NCBI GenBank assembly: GCA_028023455.1
Contig: JAQFVV010012671.1
Coordinates: forward strand, 872,001 to 936,000
DNA from: Epiperipatus broadwayi
Taxonomy: Eukaryota; Onychophora; Udeonychophora; Euonychophora; Peripatidae
Length of the DNA: 64,000 nt
Direction: 5' to 3'
The translations under genes and the position numbers were made by a program. Below the pieces are notes generated by a model. The model had not been told where the DNA came from, did no database searches, and worked only from the letters and a program-made list of their open reading frames with translations. How positions within the stretch are numbered: position 1 is the first letter of the stretch; the number at the start of each line of letters is the position of its first letter. Of the stretch, positions 46,201 through 57,085 are shown in pieces.

Positions 46201-48041
46201 ATCCATACAAAAATTAGTTAAAAGATTTCAAAGTAGATAATAGAAATTTTTACAATTATCAGTTTAATTTTAACATAAAACATGCTTGTTTTTAATTTTA
46301 AAATCAGAATACAATAATATTTATTTAGATCATTTTAAATGTTTAATAAATAATAAAATTCTATTTTAAATTCAAAATTATTTAATCTTTTACTATGATT
46401 ATTTTATTCCAGAAAGGTAGAAAATATCTACTAAAATTTTTGTCTTTTATTTCTACTTTTCCTTTCAACTTTATATATATATGCACACACACTATGTTAT
46501 TCTGTGCAACGTAAAATGTATGGTTACAATATATATATATTGTTATAGCTAATTTATCATGATCACTTTTTTAGTTTGTTTTCCAGCTTTTTAATATTTA
46601 TATCTACACACTCTCATATCTATAAAAATATACAAAGATGACATTCAAAATAAATGACATAATGAAATTAAACTAACACTAGAGTTTAAAAAAGAGGATT
46701 GTAATGGGAATATCATTGTAATCAAATGTTATTGAAACAAACTGATGTCAGTATGTAATGGCAAGAGATAGATTCATTAATTAGTAAATTACACAGAAAG
46801 TAAATATGTTTAAATGTGATTTAATAAATAATTAATAACAACATTCTTATTATTGACAAGGCTATGGTTTAAGTCTCAACTAAACCTATATAAACAGAAA
46901 TAACATAATGAATCATGGATGAAGGACAATCACAAATCCTGATGTGGGGAAGAAAGGAATGAGCGTAAATATCCAGAGATATTTTTTACAGGTTATTTGT
47001 TGCCAAGTTCAGGATCATGATAAAGATATAAATATGGTATGTCATTACTAGCTATTTGTTCTTACATTTAAGGATTCAAAACTGAACAAGATTGATTTTA
47101 GTGTTTTATAATAAAATACAATATTGAAATTCATTATATTATTAAAATGTAAATTATAAGCTGCTGGCCCAATTTGTCACAATTCATTATTATACACATT
47201 TTAATAGTGAAAAGTACATGATGAGTTTGGCACCAAGGTGCCAGTGATGCCCTTTTCCAATTGTATAAAGATTTCATATTACAAGATGCTTTTATAATTC
47301 ACTGACACACACCTGATCAATACAGATTGTTTACTTTTCATTACTATCCATCTAAAACTACCAAATAGTTATTTTCTGGCCTTTAATAGATGACTGAGTG
47401 TAATATTTATTAACAAGACACTTAAGAAAAAGTCTTAAGTTTGCAATGAAAATGTTCAAATCTTTTATAAAATAGCTTTAAATATTGAAATGGAAGGGAA
47501 GAAATTGTAATAAAAAGCAATAGAAAACTATCATCAGTGATTCTCAAGAGTTGTTTAATGTTGTATCTATATATAATGTTAAACTAAAATATCCCATTAC
47601 AGACCAAAGGATTCTCTAAAATCCATTTGCAGAGAAATAGTGAAAGAGAAGACCTTGTTCTCAAGATTGTTTATTGCCAATTGGTAAGGAATTTTATAAT
47701 TTCTGTTGTTTTTTTTTTTGTTTTGTTCTTTAGTTGAGAATAGTGAGCTCATTAGTAAATCACTAAATTGTATGTGTAATTAAACTGAATTCAGAGTTAA
47801 GATTATGGTTATAGTTAGAAGTTCTAATCACTATTTCATAAAAATCTCCTTTCTCCCTTTCCCCTCTCTATCAATCTATCTATCTACATATCTATCTATC
47901 CAACTATCTATCTATCTATCTATAAACTTACTTAGCTTTTGGTGAAGGTGGAGGTTTAAGATGCTGAGATAAAAAATAACTTGTTACAGCAATTGGTATT
48001 AAAAATATGGCAATTATTCCAAGGGCCATCCAAAAGATATT
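37182..48041 (-). CDS. 3' end of a prominin-like five-span membrane protein gene
   Basis: Three exons join in one open frame: 48041-47932, 38151-38036 and 37213-37182. Splice sites are consensus: donors AA|GTAAGT and CAG|GTATG, acceptors tattaccag, tatcaattag and tttatttcag. Phases are compatible (2 then 1), ending in TAA at 37182-37184. The product end has one hydrophobic span of about 23 residues that starts NIFW and carries ALGIIAIFLIPIAV. A charged tail of about 60 residues follows (PPPSPK, VPIKEKSP, ending DSLH). Prominins end with N-x-FW, a fifth span and a tail of 50-60 residues, which fits; this is resemblance from memory, not a database match. Upstream exons are not identified in this window. 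Introns are about 0.8 and 9.8 kb and filled with repeats. Confidence 0.6.
37214..38035 (-). other. Last intron of the prominin-like gene
   Basis: 822 nt of AT-rich sequence between the two tail exons. No repeat or RNA gene recognised. Confidence 0.6.
38036..38151 (-). CDS. Cytoplasmic tail exon (prominin-like)
   Basis: 116 nt between tatcaattag and CAG|GTATGTTG. In the frame imposed by the previous exon it is open throughout and reads KKTSDEVPIKEKSP, then Ser/Thr-rich sequence (IISSTTLETL) and SPKIHKT. The stretch EVPIKEK recalls the IPMKN segment of vertebrate prominin-1 tails. A frame of this length with no stop, matched phases and good splice sites is unlikely by chance in this AT-rich DNA. 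Confidence 0.65.
38735..39600. repeat. Large foldback in the intron, arms about 330 bp
   Basis: Left arm 38735-39062 pairs with right arm 39232-39600. Examples: cccacaactttgacaccatc against gatggtgacaaagttgtggg; tagagattgtctttagc against gagacaatctcta; and, towards the centre, aaaatgcattttgt against acaaaatgcat. The centre contains a third, direct copy of the outer segment (39070-39215, caaacttactctatccacaa). Arms have drifted about 15-25 percent by eye. In the pre-mRNA this would fold into long double-stranded RNA. Confidence 0.85.
39640..39745 (+). repeat. Dispersed repeat family R, member
   Basis: Contains gtgacctgtaccaacta, cagcatgaaatgtatcc and ttcttttattatatctt. The same order of words occurs at 39230-39360, 57415-57545, 19610-19690 and, inverted, at 38930-39060. 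Class unknown; possibly part of a SINE or TIR element. Confidence 0.65.
39746..40975. other. AT-rich intron sequence
   Basis: A pyrimidine-rich plus strand from 40330 to 40680 produces a Phe/Ile/Leu-rich frame of 117 codons with no domain. Since this is inside the intron of the minus-strand gene, it is best read as purine-rich intron sequence. Confidence 0.5.
40981..41095 (+). repeat. tRNA-derived SINE
   Basis: A near-perfect A box, tggcgcagttggtagagc, is followed by gacttgggagcggaaagtcc and a weakened B box, atatcgatttt, then a short body and the end ttgagcaataaagcc. The first 70 bases closely resemble a tRNA gene in sequence and layout, but lack an intact T arm and acceptor pairing, so it is not a functional tRNA. 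Confidence 0.75.
41100..42937. other. AT-rich intron sequence with a foldback fragment
   Basis: Near 41575-41600 ctggctttcatcagtgaaga matches the centre of family FB-A (gtggctttcatcagtgagga in copy B). From 42110 to 42660 the sequence is slightly less AT-rich and may contain further old repeats, but none is identifiable. Confidence 0.5.
42938..43207. repeat. Recent 135-bp tandem duplication
   Basis: 42938-43072 and 43073-43207 are identical except for two substitutions (atct/attt near 42972 and aacattg/aacgttg near 43026). Each starts tgtacctatattgatatagg, itself a small palindrome. The near identity stands out from the decayed repeats elsewhere. Confidence 0.95.
43370..44484 (+). repeat. 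LTR-like block with promoter, adjoining a primer-binding site
   Basis: GC-richer than its flanks from 43495 to 43950. It has a TATA box at 43553-43560, a possible transcribed leader and a splice-donor-like CCTAG|GTAAAAC near 43950. It ends near aataagca at 44482, directly before TGGCGCCCG, a sequence complementary to the 3' end of tRNA-Lys in many gypsy elements. The left edge (a TG near 43370) is a guess and no second LTR is found. An alternative is the promoter and first exon of an unrelated plus-strand transcript. Confidence 0.4.
43553..43560 (+). promoter_or_regulatory. TATA box (TATAAATA)
   Basis: Perfect TATAAATA in a GC-containing setting (gcaggtataaatagacc), the expected core promoter of the LTR-like block. 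AT-rich DNA gives many chance TATA words, but this one is framed by G/C bases. Confidence 0.45.
44485..44500 (+). promoter_or_regulatory. Candidate tRNA-Lys-type primer-binding site
   Basis: TGGCGCCCG starts two bases after the CA of aataagca. In retroelements a PBS beginning TGGCGCC primes reverse transcription with tRNA-Lys. Beyond nine bases the match is not kept (TGTTTATAC). Confidence 0.4.
44503..45629. other. AT-rich intron DNA with a GC-containing leader
   Basis: 44520-44720 has two hairpins (catactctccgagtatg and gtgtttcga...ttcgaacac) and short overlapping frames on both strands. It may be the leader region of the element at 43370. After 44720 only AT-rich sequence is seen. Confidence 0.4.
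45630..45970. other. GC-richer unclassified block
   Basis: About 340 bp of more balanced composition. On the minus strand gaggtttgaactcac near 45860 resembles a B box, and ttggctagcagagtt near 45950 a weak A box, but they are 90 bases apart, which is too far for a normal tRNA head. Possibly an old composite SINE. Confidence 0.3.
45971..47860. other. AT-rich intron sequence
   Basis: No RNA gene or exon recognised. A small palindrome, ggcaccaaggtgcc, lies at about 47230. Confidence 0.55.
47868..47926. repeat. ATCT microsatellite
   Basis: About 14 imperfect CTAT/TATC units next to the donor site of the transmembrane exon (47931). Confidence 0.9.
47932..48041 (-). CDS. Exon with last transmembrane span (prominin-like)
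   Basis: 110 nt, entered in phase 0 after attaccag and left in phase 2 at GCTAA|GTAAGT. It encodes about 36 residues: N-I-F-W, a hydrophobic span, then SQHLK and a proline cluster PPPSPK at the start of the cytosolic tail. It is preceded in the genome, on the donor side, by an ATCT microsatellite. Confidence 0.7.
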
Positions 48042-48473
48042 CTGGTAATATTAGAAGTAAAATATTACTAATTGTATACTAGACACAAATGTTGTTAAGA
48101 TATAATGATTATTTGTAATATTTACAATGTATTATATTATAATAAAATTACAGTATTATAATTTTCTTGACACTTTATTGTTGTTAGGTATCATTTTAAT
48201 TAAATAAATAAGATTTATCTTATTTTCAGGAAAAAATTACTAATATAATCAATTAAGTACAATATTAATGATTGAGTTGATTTGTTCTTTATAAAATGAA
48301 AAATATCACAAAGCATAAATTGTTTGCAAGGATCTACATCCTAAATATCATGAATAAAATTGTACATATATATAATTCATGACTAACAACACACAAAAAA
48401 GAATAATAATCTTAATATGACATTATTAATCAATTTTATTTGCATTGTATTAATAGAGATATTTATATATATA
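48042..48473 (-). other. Intron upstream of the transmembrane exon
   Basis: AT-rich sequence; the acceptor side (attaccag) has a modest pyrimidine tract. Nothing else recognised. Confidence 0.5.
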
Positions 48474-48746
48474 TATTAAATGCTTTTATTTACTGTGTAC
48501 TAAAAAGCAAAAAAAAAATATTTCTTCATCCACAATTGGGGTTTAGATTTAACTTGAAACAAAAACAGGTCGTGGGTTTCCAGAAATTAATTATGCCTAT
48601 CCCTGTTATGAAAAATAGGCAGTGACTTAATTAATTTTTGCCCCTCCCCATTCCTTATGCTTTTATTTCAAGTTAAATCTAAAAACCCAATTGTGGTTGA
48701 AGAAACAATTATTATTTTAGTGCATGGTAAATAAAAGCATTTAATA
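48474..48746. mobile_element. TIR element (MITE-like), arms about 85 bp
   Basis: Left arm 48474-48559 starts attaaatgcttttatttac and ends gatttaacttgaaa. The right arm 48666-48746 is its inverted copy (tttcaagttaaatct to gtaaataaaagcatttaat). TA at both edges fits a TA target site as used by Tc1/mariner-type MITEs. Similar end sequences occur at 8240 and 50240. The small frame 48440-48625 is a by-product. Confidence 0.8.
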
Positions 48747-48814
48747 TAAAAAAAATTATCTCTACTTATTTTTTACTTTTTAGTAATGGCATAGTAAATA
48801 AAAATGTAAAACTA

Positions 48815-49270
48815 TATTGTATACTTTAAATCAACTTGACACTTATAGTTCCTATATATATATTACTAGATATTTCTGCTACAAATTAATAGGTATCTCC
48901 CTTATGTAGATATCATATTTAGTATGTGTAAATAATGATTCATGTGTATAATAAATCATTAAGGTACAAAAAAATATCATTATAAGTGAAAAATATTTGA
49001 CATTTTTGCTTTTGATTGGAAATTTTTATTTAAAAAAAAAAGCTTACCAAAACTATATTGTAAAAAAATTCCATTTAATACTTCTAATTTTACTTTAAAT
49101 CAATTTGAGCTTATAATTTATATATATTTTCACATTGTTATGTATACTTCTTATATATATATATCATATTTGGTATGTGTGCATAATTATATATATATGC
49201 ATAATAAAGCATTAATTAAATTAAAATATGAAAACATTCTTTTGTTGAAAAGTTATTGACATTTTTTATG
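48815..49270. repeat. Diverged tandem repeat, about 245-bp unit
   Basis: 48815-49010 and 49060-49270 share actttaaatcaa, ttatatatcatattt with agtatgtgt, taataaa(t/g)cattaa and gacattttt in the same order. A third partial unit resumes at 49591 (gacattttttatgtttattt) after the inverted-repeat element at 49321-49588 that probably interrupted it. Confidence 0.6.
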
Positions 49271-49320
49271 CGTAAATAAGCAATTATTTTATCAAGTGCC
49301 ATGTTTACAATTATATTACA

Positions 49321-49588
49321 TTCAAATATCAGCCTTTCAAGCTAATTGAGCATGCGCCTTATGAGAGTATTAAATAAATGTAAATAATAATTTAAAGTGA
49401 GATTCTACTCACGCTCTCCTCAACAGTTCTTCAGATTTGCTCATATAAAAGAATTTGAGTTGTAGGAATAAGAGGATCCTTTTTATTCCTGCATAAATAC
49501 TATATCTTGGATTGAAGAGGAAAGTATTCATTTATTTAACACTCTCATAAGGTGCATGCTCAATTAGCTTGAAAGGATGATATTTGAA
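49321..49588. mobile_element. TIR element (MITE-like), arms about 60 bp
   Basis: ttcaaatatcagcctttcaa ... catgcgccttatgagag on the left is inverted on the right as ctctcataaggtgcatg ... ttgaaaggatgatatttgaa. The interior of 150 bp is non-coding. It sits inside the tandem repeat of 48815-49700. Confidence 0.8.
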
Positions 49589-49689
49589 TGAATGACATTT
49601 TTTATGTTTATTTGAATTTTTTGCTTTAAAGAAAAGCTTAACAAAATTATATTGTAAACTAACTTTCTTTTGTTCTATCTTAAATAAAG

Positions 49690-50180
49690 CTTACACTTGA
49701 ATCCAAAAACATCACACACAATACTTAAAATATATTGAAGTTCTAACAACAATTTTTAAATTTGATATCAAAATATTCAAAATTTTCCTGCCCGGGATTC
49801 CATATCTAAGTACTAGGTCACCTACCTAAAATATTATTGTGTCCTATCACTTTGATAGTGACTTTAAAAAAATGTATCAAATTTTAACAAATATATTGAA
49901 TTTAGATCTATTAAATCTCAATTTTAAAATGTAACTTTAAAATGAAACCAAATTTTTTTTTATATCTTCCTCTTATAGGCTTTACTTAAAACATATTGAA
50001 CTTTTAAAAATGAATTTTAAATTTGACATAAAAATCTTCAAAATTTCCCTGCCCACTGGTCCAGATCTAAGAAACTAGGTCACTTACCTAAAATATTATA
50101 GTCCTGGTATTTATTACTTATGCACTAAATTTGAACCAATATTATTAAATTTAAATCTATTAAACTTTGATTTTTAATTT
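49690..50180. repeat. Diverged tandem repeat, about 255-bp unit
   Basis: Two units (49690-49940 and 49975-50180) share aaaacatattgaa-type words, ttcaaaattttcctgcc versus ttcaaaatttccctgcc, ctaggtcac, ttacctaaaatatta and aaatctattaaa. Class unknown. Confidence 0.6.
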
Positions 50181-50289
50181 TATTTTAACTTAAATAATAA
50201 AACAATTACAATAGTTTACAAGTAAGCAGATATTATAACTTAAATAAAAGCATTTAAAAAATAATTTGTTGCTAGGAGTTGATAAGAAA

Positions 50290-50365
50290 CTTGAGTGATG
50301 AAAGTGAGAGAAGTGGTCATAATTTATGGATCTTGAATTCCAGACAATGGCAGTTAACTCACTGT
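50290..50365 (-). repeat. tRNA-derived SINE fragment
   Basis: On the minus strand cagtgagttaactgcc (A-box region) is followed by tggaattcaagatcc (B-box region), at tRNA-like spacing. Confidence 0.5.
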
Positions 50366-50369
50366 ATCA

Positions 50370-53283
50370 AAATACATATTTAGAATAAACAATCTATGTG
50401 CATACATTCCATAAGTGTTTTAATGCAATGGGCACTAAAATCAAGAATTAAAAAAATATTTTATTGCTAAAGCAAATTAAATTGTTTATGCACAGGATTA
50501 CTATACAAAATTAAATATATAACAATTGCTAAAAAATGTGCAAATAACTAGTTATAGATGACAGTAATTACAAAAAAGCTTTAATATTAAACAGAACATT
50601 TAGATACCAATACATTGTATCAGGCATATAAAAGATCAAGATAAGCATTTTTAGATATAATAAAATAAAGCTTTTGCTTCATCAAGGCAAAGAATCTCCG
50701 AGTCAATAAGTTAAAAAAACCTATTAACCATCATATTTTTCACACTATTATTCAGATGCTAAAATTTCAAATTTGTTTACTTTTCTGTCCCATTTTTACA
50801 GTTTTATCTTTATCTATCCAACAACTTTAATTTTAAAGTCAACTTTATTATTATTCAATCTTAACATAATCATGTAACTTTCCATTTTCATATTTCTTAT
50901 TTCCATCTTTGCTAATTGTATCTATTTTCTTATAATATTTGCCTAATGTTTTAAACCTTTTTTAATGATATTTACAATATAAATATTTCAGATTATTTGA
51001 CATTATATTTCTTTGTTGTCATTATTTTAACTTTTTTTTTGGATAATTTACTTATTTGTACATATTCTCAATCTCTTCTTATTTTGCATATCTTCTCTTC
51101 ATCTTATTCTATTTTGTTAATGTAAATATTCTTTTGTCCCAATATTTATTATTATTCCAATTACCAATCACATGACAAATTTATTCAAATTTTTTTATAT
51201 AAATAAATTAACATAAAATGTTTGTCCAATTTTTTTAGCATTGGCCACTATTTGTTTTATCCATTCTGTTGCTTATTGTTTTTTTTACTTCATATTAAAT
51301 TACAAAATATTACCCATAAATTAAAATATTTCTAACATTTTCAATTTGCTTTTCTCAACTCTTATAAAAATTTCATAATCTCACATCTCTCAAGTTGCTT
51401 TATTTGCTGTGTACATGACTGCATTCATAATGTTTTCCTTTAAATCTTCTCAGATGCTAAATCACTGATATTCCTACTTCTTACATAATAACTACTGAAT
51501 AAAAACAGTTCCTATTTCTTTATCAGATCTTTTTTATACCATTTACATATCCCCCGCCCCCATGGACATTTCAATTATTAAAAATAATTGTCAAATATAT
51601 ATATTATACATATCTCCTCTAAAAATAAACTTTTTACATTCCTTGGACAACTATCATTATTTTTTATTTTTGTTTATTAAATTTAAACCCTACTATCTTT
51701 GTATAAATCTCCCAAAAATAATTCCACTATTTCACCCCTTTTCTGTACACAAAAAGGTAAATTAGTAAAGAAAAGGCACAGCAAAGCACAATTCCTTATT
51801 AGTCACTAAAAGTATTTCAACATTCTTTCAAAATTCTTATATTGCCAGAATCCTTCCTTAAGCCTACATTTCTTTCAATTCTGACTTTGGGTTTCTTAAT
51901 TGATAAACATAAGTTACTTAGTTATTATTTCCTAAGGATACTCATAACCCATCCATCCATTTCCATATTTAACACACCCTTATTCACGAATTAAATCATA
52001 TTTTAAAGATTCATTTTTACATAAACTTGCAAACAATATCTACTTAATTGTATCAATTGTTCAAAGAACAAAAGATGGCTGCTTCTGACTCCCAAATTGT
52101 TAAATGATAAATAAATCAAGCACCATCTGCATTCTTTGTCTATTACTATATTCGTTTTACTCTTCATCAATTAAATAATATTTTAATTTGCAAAGCACAG
52201 ATAGTTGAAAATTGAAGATATTTAAAGCTTCAAGCTTTCAGACCTAAATACTTATGACTGGCTTAGATATATAGAAAGAAAAGTAGAGAACAGGGTGGGC
52301 TGCCCTTTTCTTGTAAAATCTTTGTCATGTGTTTAGGTTTGGTTGTTATTTGGACAGATATCATTATATCTGATTGGCTGGCAAATTAGTTTTGTAACGA
52401 GCGCTGAGAGATTTGGCAGTATCTCCATTTATTTCAATCTTCATCAATTATAACATTTTACTTTCTATCATATTTCTAAAATAGATGTCCATTTTTTATT
52501 CCCATTTTTATAAATCATATTAATGTTCTTAAATAGTTCATTATTTAATCTCACTCTTTCCTTCTTTTATTAAAATATTTTTCATTTAATTTCAATGCAT
52601 TTATATTCTCAATATACTTTTTTTACTTTTATTTACACTTAATCTTGTTGACATCACTTTTTTTACATTGTTACACTAGTTCTTATAATCACCTCTATCA
52701 AATTCTTTTTATATTTTTTTACTAAGTCATATATATCCCTTTCTTTCCCCTCCCTTTTTTTTGGGCCCCCCTCTTTTGTTAATTGAGATTTTTTGGTTTT
52801 CCTTTTCTACATGCCATTACTATAAATTTATCTAGTGACTAAATTGTATGGCCATATATATATCTAATTTACTGTTAATATTTACATTTCTTCTCTGCTC
52901 TCCTAGCTGTCTCTATTCCTGTACTAATGAGTTTTGTTTCTTTTTTTTTTTTCACAAAACCTTTCCAATAAACTATATTTCTATGAAAAAAAGTAAAAGA
53001 TCATGCAAAAATAATATGTCTAATCAGTCATTTCAATTTAACAAAAATGTAAAATGTTTTTAATATGTATAAAAAGATAGCAAGTACACTTCTGAAAATT
53101 ATGTAATGATTCAGTTATATATAGTAATGTAAAAAAGCATTGTACATTCATCTTTTTCATTGAAAGTCAGACAATAAGCAAGTCAAAAATGAGATTGTGA
53201 TGAAATCAAAATACTCACAAAATTTTATAAACAGTGTCCATCTATTTTAATATTATTTAAACTCTCCCCACAAATAAAAATCA
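50370..53283. other. AT-rich DNA, plus strand pyrimidine-rich
   Basis: From 50700 to 52950 the plus strand is biased to C and T. A GC-richer patch at 52280-52430 has an inverted CCAAT word and TATAA (minus, agccaatcagatataa), a conceivable minus-strand promoter or an old repeat. Frames at 51562-51765 and 52848-53063 have no domain. I found no exon of the prominin-like gene here. Confidence 0.4.
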
Positions 53284-53568
53284 ATATCACATGATCATCA
53301 TTTCTTATGCTTGCTCATAACTGTTATTAAAACAGGCAAAATTTTCTATACAGTAGTGCCACTCTGTGCAAGTCAGAGTAATCAATGGATGCCAGATGGC
53401 TTGTGCTAGGAGGCACTAGATAGGGATTTTATGCACAAGCTTCTGGCATTCATTGATTATTTTGGCTTGCACTGAGTGGCATTTCTGTATGGAGAGTTTT
53501 GCCTGTTTTAATAACAGTTATGAGCAAGCATAAGAAATGGTAACCATGTGATGTTTGATGGTTTAATG
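53284..53568. mobile_element. Foldback family FB-A, copy C (short palindrome)
   Basis: Complete arms from tatcacatgatcatc to catgtgatgtttgatgg, meeting directly at ggcttgtgctaggaggcact. The inner part found in copy B (catccaatatcccc onward) is missing on the left, so the loop is short. Gives the clearest view of the outer ends, ttattaaaacaggcaaaa and its complement. Confidence 0.9.
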
Positions 53569-53782
53569 CCAATCCTGCCTAGTAAAATAGTGGTGGCTAT
53601 GGTTATTAAAAAACAAAAGACACCAAAATGTATTGAACTGAGTTCAGACATATATGACTATATAAGTTAATGAGTTTAGATTGAAAATATTATTGTGTTT
53701 TCAATTTTATTCTCATACTTTTGTAGTTAAGTAGAGTAAAAGGTGGCTGCCGGAGGATTACATTAGATCTAAAGATTTAGGT
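53569..53782. other. Spacer between two FB-A copies
   Basis: No feature seen. Confidence 0.5.
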
Positions 53783-53968
53783 CAGTGCTCTCAGATCCAG
53801 GCTCATCACTGACGAAGATCACAAGCCAGAAACTAGTTTGGGGATATTGGATGAGTAGGCACTAGATAGGGATTTTATGCATAATCCTTCTGGCATTCAT
53901 TGATTACTCTGGCTTGCACTGAGTGGCATTACTGTATGGAAAGTTTTGCCTGTTTTAATAAAAGTCAA
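53783..53968. mobile_element. Foldback family FB-A, copy D (right half)
   Basis: Starts at the centre, gtgctctcagatccaggctc, and runs through agaaactagtttgggg, gatgagtaggcactaga and tggcttgcactgagtggca to gttttgcctgttttaata. The left arm is missing. Confidence 0.85.
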
Positions 53969-56965
53969 TATCCAGAATCCTTTAAGAATAATAATTATAA
54001 ATACATATATTAGTTGTATTACCTAACCTTACATGGCAAATTTTATGTTGTGAATCAAATGTTAATTTCATACATAAAAGTAGGCTATAATATATCATTA
54101 TAATTTAAATTTTCTTTAAATCGTTTCCTCTGAATATATATTATGGTCATAGGTCAATTCCAACTGTTAAATCAGGAATGTTAAATGACTTAAACATTTC
54201 TCAAAATTATGCTTTATATTAATAAAAAAAAAACCATCATAATTGATGTATTATAGTTTAAGTTATAAGATATCAGACATTTTTATTAAGAAAAAGGTTT
54301 TTTTTTCTATGCTTTTAGGCATCCAGAAAAAATAGTTGTCCAAATTGTTTCAAGTACTTGATAAAATATTATTATATGTAGTATGTTGATCGCATTTAAT
54401 TACAGTTTATCTCTCTTTAAGATTTTTATTAAAACTGGCTTATCAGATATTATCACTATCAAATATTTTTGAACAAGTTCAAATTTATTTAAATTATCTG
54501 AAAGGGGTGACCAAAACTTTTTACACTTTTTCCTAATGTTGACAAAATAATTTTAAATCGAAGCTATGTTAAAAATATTATTGTTATAATACAAATTTTC
54601 TATGCTCTTCAAATGTATATTTTGGACTAAGCTTTACTCAGATTTGGCTATATTTTTAAATATATATATAATGAAATTGATCTATTAGTTTCTGAATTAT
54701 AACGAAACAAAAACTTTATATAAAGAGAGAATTTGAAATTAAAAATCAATTCCATGAAAAACGAAATTTTAATAAAGGAAACTTTTAATCTATCAAACAT
54801 TCATGTGGTTTCCTAAATAGATATTCTTAGATTTAATTTTCCAAATCAACAAACAAGACAAATTATTTTATATTTTATTGGCTTTTATCATCTATTTGTA
54901 AGGTAATTTAATTTAATTTTTTAAATTTTTATCTTAATGTTGTTGTTTTTTTTAATAAATAAATATGATTCCTTTACAAGGCATGCTATTCTTTTCATTT
55001 TCTGTGATGCATAGCACCCAAAATTGTACTATGTGTGTGGGGGGGGGGGGATTCTTATTGAAATTGATCTATTACTTTCGGTCCTAAATTAACAGACATG
55101 CGGACTTTATACGTGTAGAAAAAAAAATCAAACATTTTAAAGTTTATTATTTTTACTAATAATATTTAAAAAGAATCTTATTTATATGTAACAATACACA
55201 AAAGTAATTTAATCTATCACAGGAAAAGCGTTTTAGCTGTCCCTTAAGCCATATATCCTTTGAACATATAGTTTTCACTGCTGTAGTTTAATAAATTATC
55301 TATAATATATTCTGTTTGTTTTTAAAGCTATCTATATTTATGTAACTATTAATCATGCCTTCCAATTATTTGTTTATCTAATTCAGTCTTTTATTAACCT
55401 TTATTCATTAAACTTATTTATTCTTACAGCCATTGTTCAGCTAAAAATCATAATATATGCTAACAAACATTTTTTTTTTACAGACAGTGATTGACAAGTC
55501 AATAAGAACCTAATAGAGAGATTTCAAAATTGTTTTTGTATGTAACAATGTTTTTGTTTCCAGAGTATTAGTCATGGTAGAACATCTATTCATTTAACTT
55601 ATATAAAACGAAAGCAAGTTTTTTTAATACTTTGATGTTTCATTTACTCTATTGTTTTTCTCGTCAACAATAGCTATCAATTAAATCTGTCTAATAAATA
55701 AAAAACATGTGGTTATTATCTCTACATAGTAATTAATTTCCTTGAAGAAAAACAGTCGTGAAGGAATTTCAATATATTTTAATGAAAATAAACTGCTGTT
55801 GATTACAATTTATATAAAAAATAAATCATTAAATGTGAAAAGCGATCATTATGCATAATATATATAGTCTATTCTAAATATATTGATAAATCTTATATTG
55901 GATTCATATGAAATAAAACAGCCTTTAAATAGCCTACTGTAATGCACAGTTTTATCTAATATAATAATTAATCACCTGGCTTGCCAACTATCAAAGGTTT
56001 CAATATTTTTCTCTTTAGTTCTAGTTAAAATAACGAGATTGGCCACCTGGAAAAAAAAATCTTCAGCCTGTTTTAACATTAAAATATCTCAAGTTTTATT
56101 AGACTAGATTCTAGGCAGGAGAGTCAAATAATGTCTAGGTTTTAAGCTAACAGATCTTTTATGTACACCCTGACATATAACTCTGGTATTTTTATTTAAT
56201 GTAAAGAAATATTTATAGGCAGTTAATAACCGCTGTATTACTACCTTTTGTACTGCCTGAATTAAAATTTATAGTGAGTGCCTTGATTTGTTTATTTATT
56301 CCAAAATGAAAACAATGTAATTACATTAATCTAGTCAGAACTGCATGATTTTCAGTTGAGATTAGCTAAACATAAAATATGAATTGATTATGCATTAGAA
56401 TCTTAAAAAAAAAGAAAAAAATTATACTGATATCCATAACTTGAAAAAAAAAAAATTAAGATCAGCACTACAGATAGAGATGTAATCATAATAAATTAAT
56501 ATTTTTACTATCAGTTTTCTGAAATTAGCTGATATTTTAGAAAATCTGCAAAATTATAGTAGTTTCCAAATAATGTAGACATTTTCTTGATGTCTTTGAT
56601 TTAAATTTCAGTTTATTAGAAGTTTAAATCCAATATTTTTATAATATCACAAGCATATAGATGGGAGACAATAATTTACAATTTTTACCAGCAGCTCTTA
56701 ATTTCTGTTTAAAGACTGAACTCACAGTATTAATTATTATTTAGTATCATAATTATAGTGTCAAATTGCTAACAAGTTTTGAATATAAATAATTCTACTC
56801 TTTGAAATATATATAAAAAAAATCAAAGAACATCAATGTAGTACTGATTCTATATATATTTGAATAGTATTTTCTTTCAGCCTCTTCATGTTCTGACTTC
56901 TACTATTAAAAGGCATAATTTTATTTCATTTTAAAATATTTAATGCAAATTTCTTTTCTTCTTAC
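53969..56965. other. AT-rich DNA with two repeat fragments
   Basis: 54672-54735 (aaattgatctattagtttct) and 55058-55110 (aaattgatctattactttcg) are two fragments of a repeat whose core (ttgatc...gtttcgg...ttataac) is common in invertebrate mobile elements. They are separated by a G run at 55028-55039. No gene seen. Confidence 0.5.
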
Positions 56966-57085
56966 CTTTCACTCTCATCTTTTTTTAATATTATATTACA
57001 ATTCACTCTTAAGACACTGTTTTCAAAATACAGTGGTCCAAAATTCAAGCCCCAGGCATGGACTGAGCAAATGATTCCTAATCTA
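56966..57085 (+). repeat. SINE-like segment (or a minus-strand exon)
   Basis: Plus strand aaaattcaagccccagg resembles a B box and is followed by gactgagcaaatgatt, like other SINE tails in the window. The minus strand is alternatively open from 57063 to a strong donor at 56966 (GAAAG|GTAAGAAG) and reads about 32 residues, with an acceptor-like ttgctcag before it but a poor pyrimidine tract. I favour the SINE. Confidence 0.35.

Noticed and set aside
53210-53245. Small minus-strand exon with donor GTGAGTAT
   Set aside because: All acceptor choices give either an exon of about 23 nt or an in-frame stop.
55970-56022. Upstream exon of the prominin-like gene (minus strand, ending CAG|GTGATT)
   Set aside because: The frame that would join in phase 0 to the transmembrane exon contains a stop, and the pyrimidine tract is poor.
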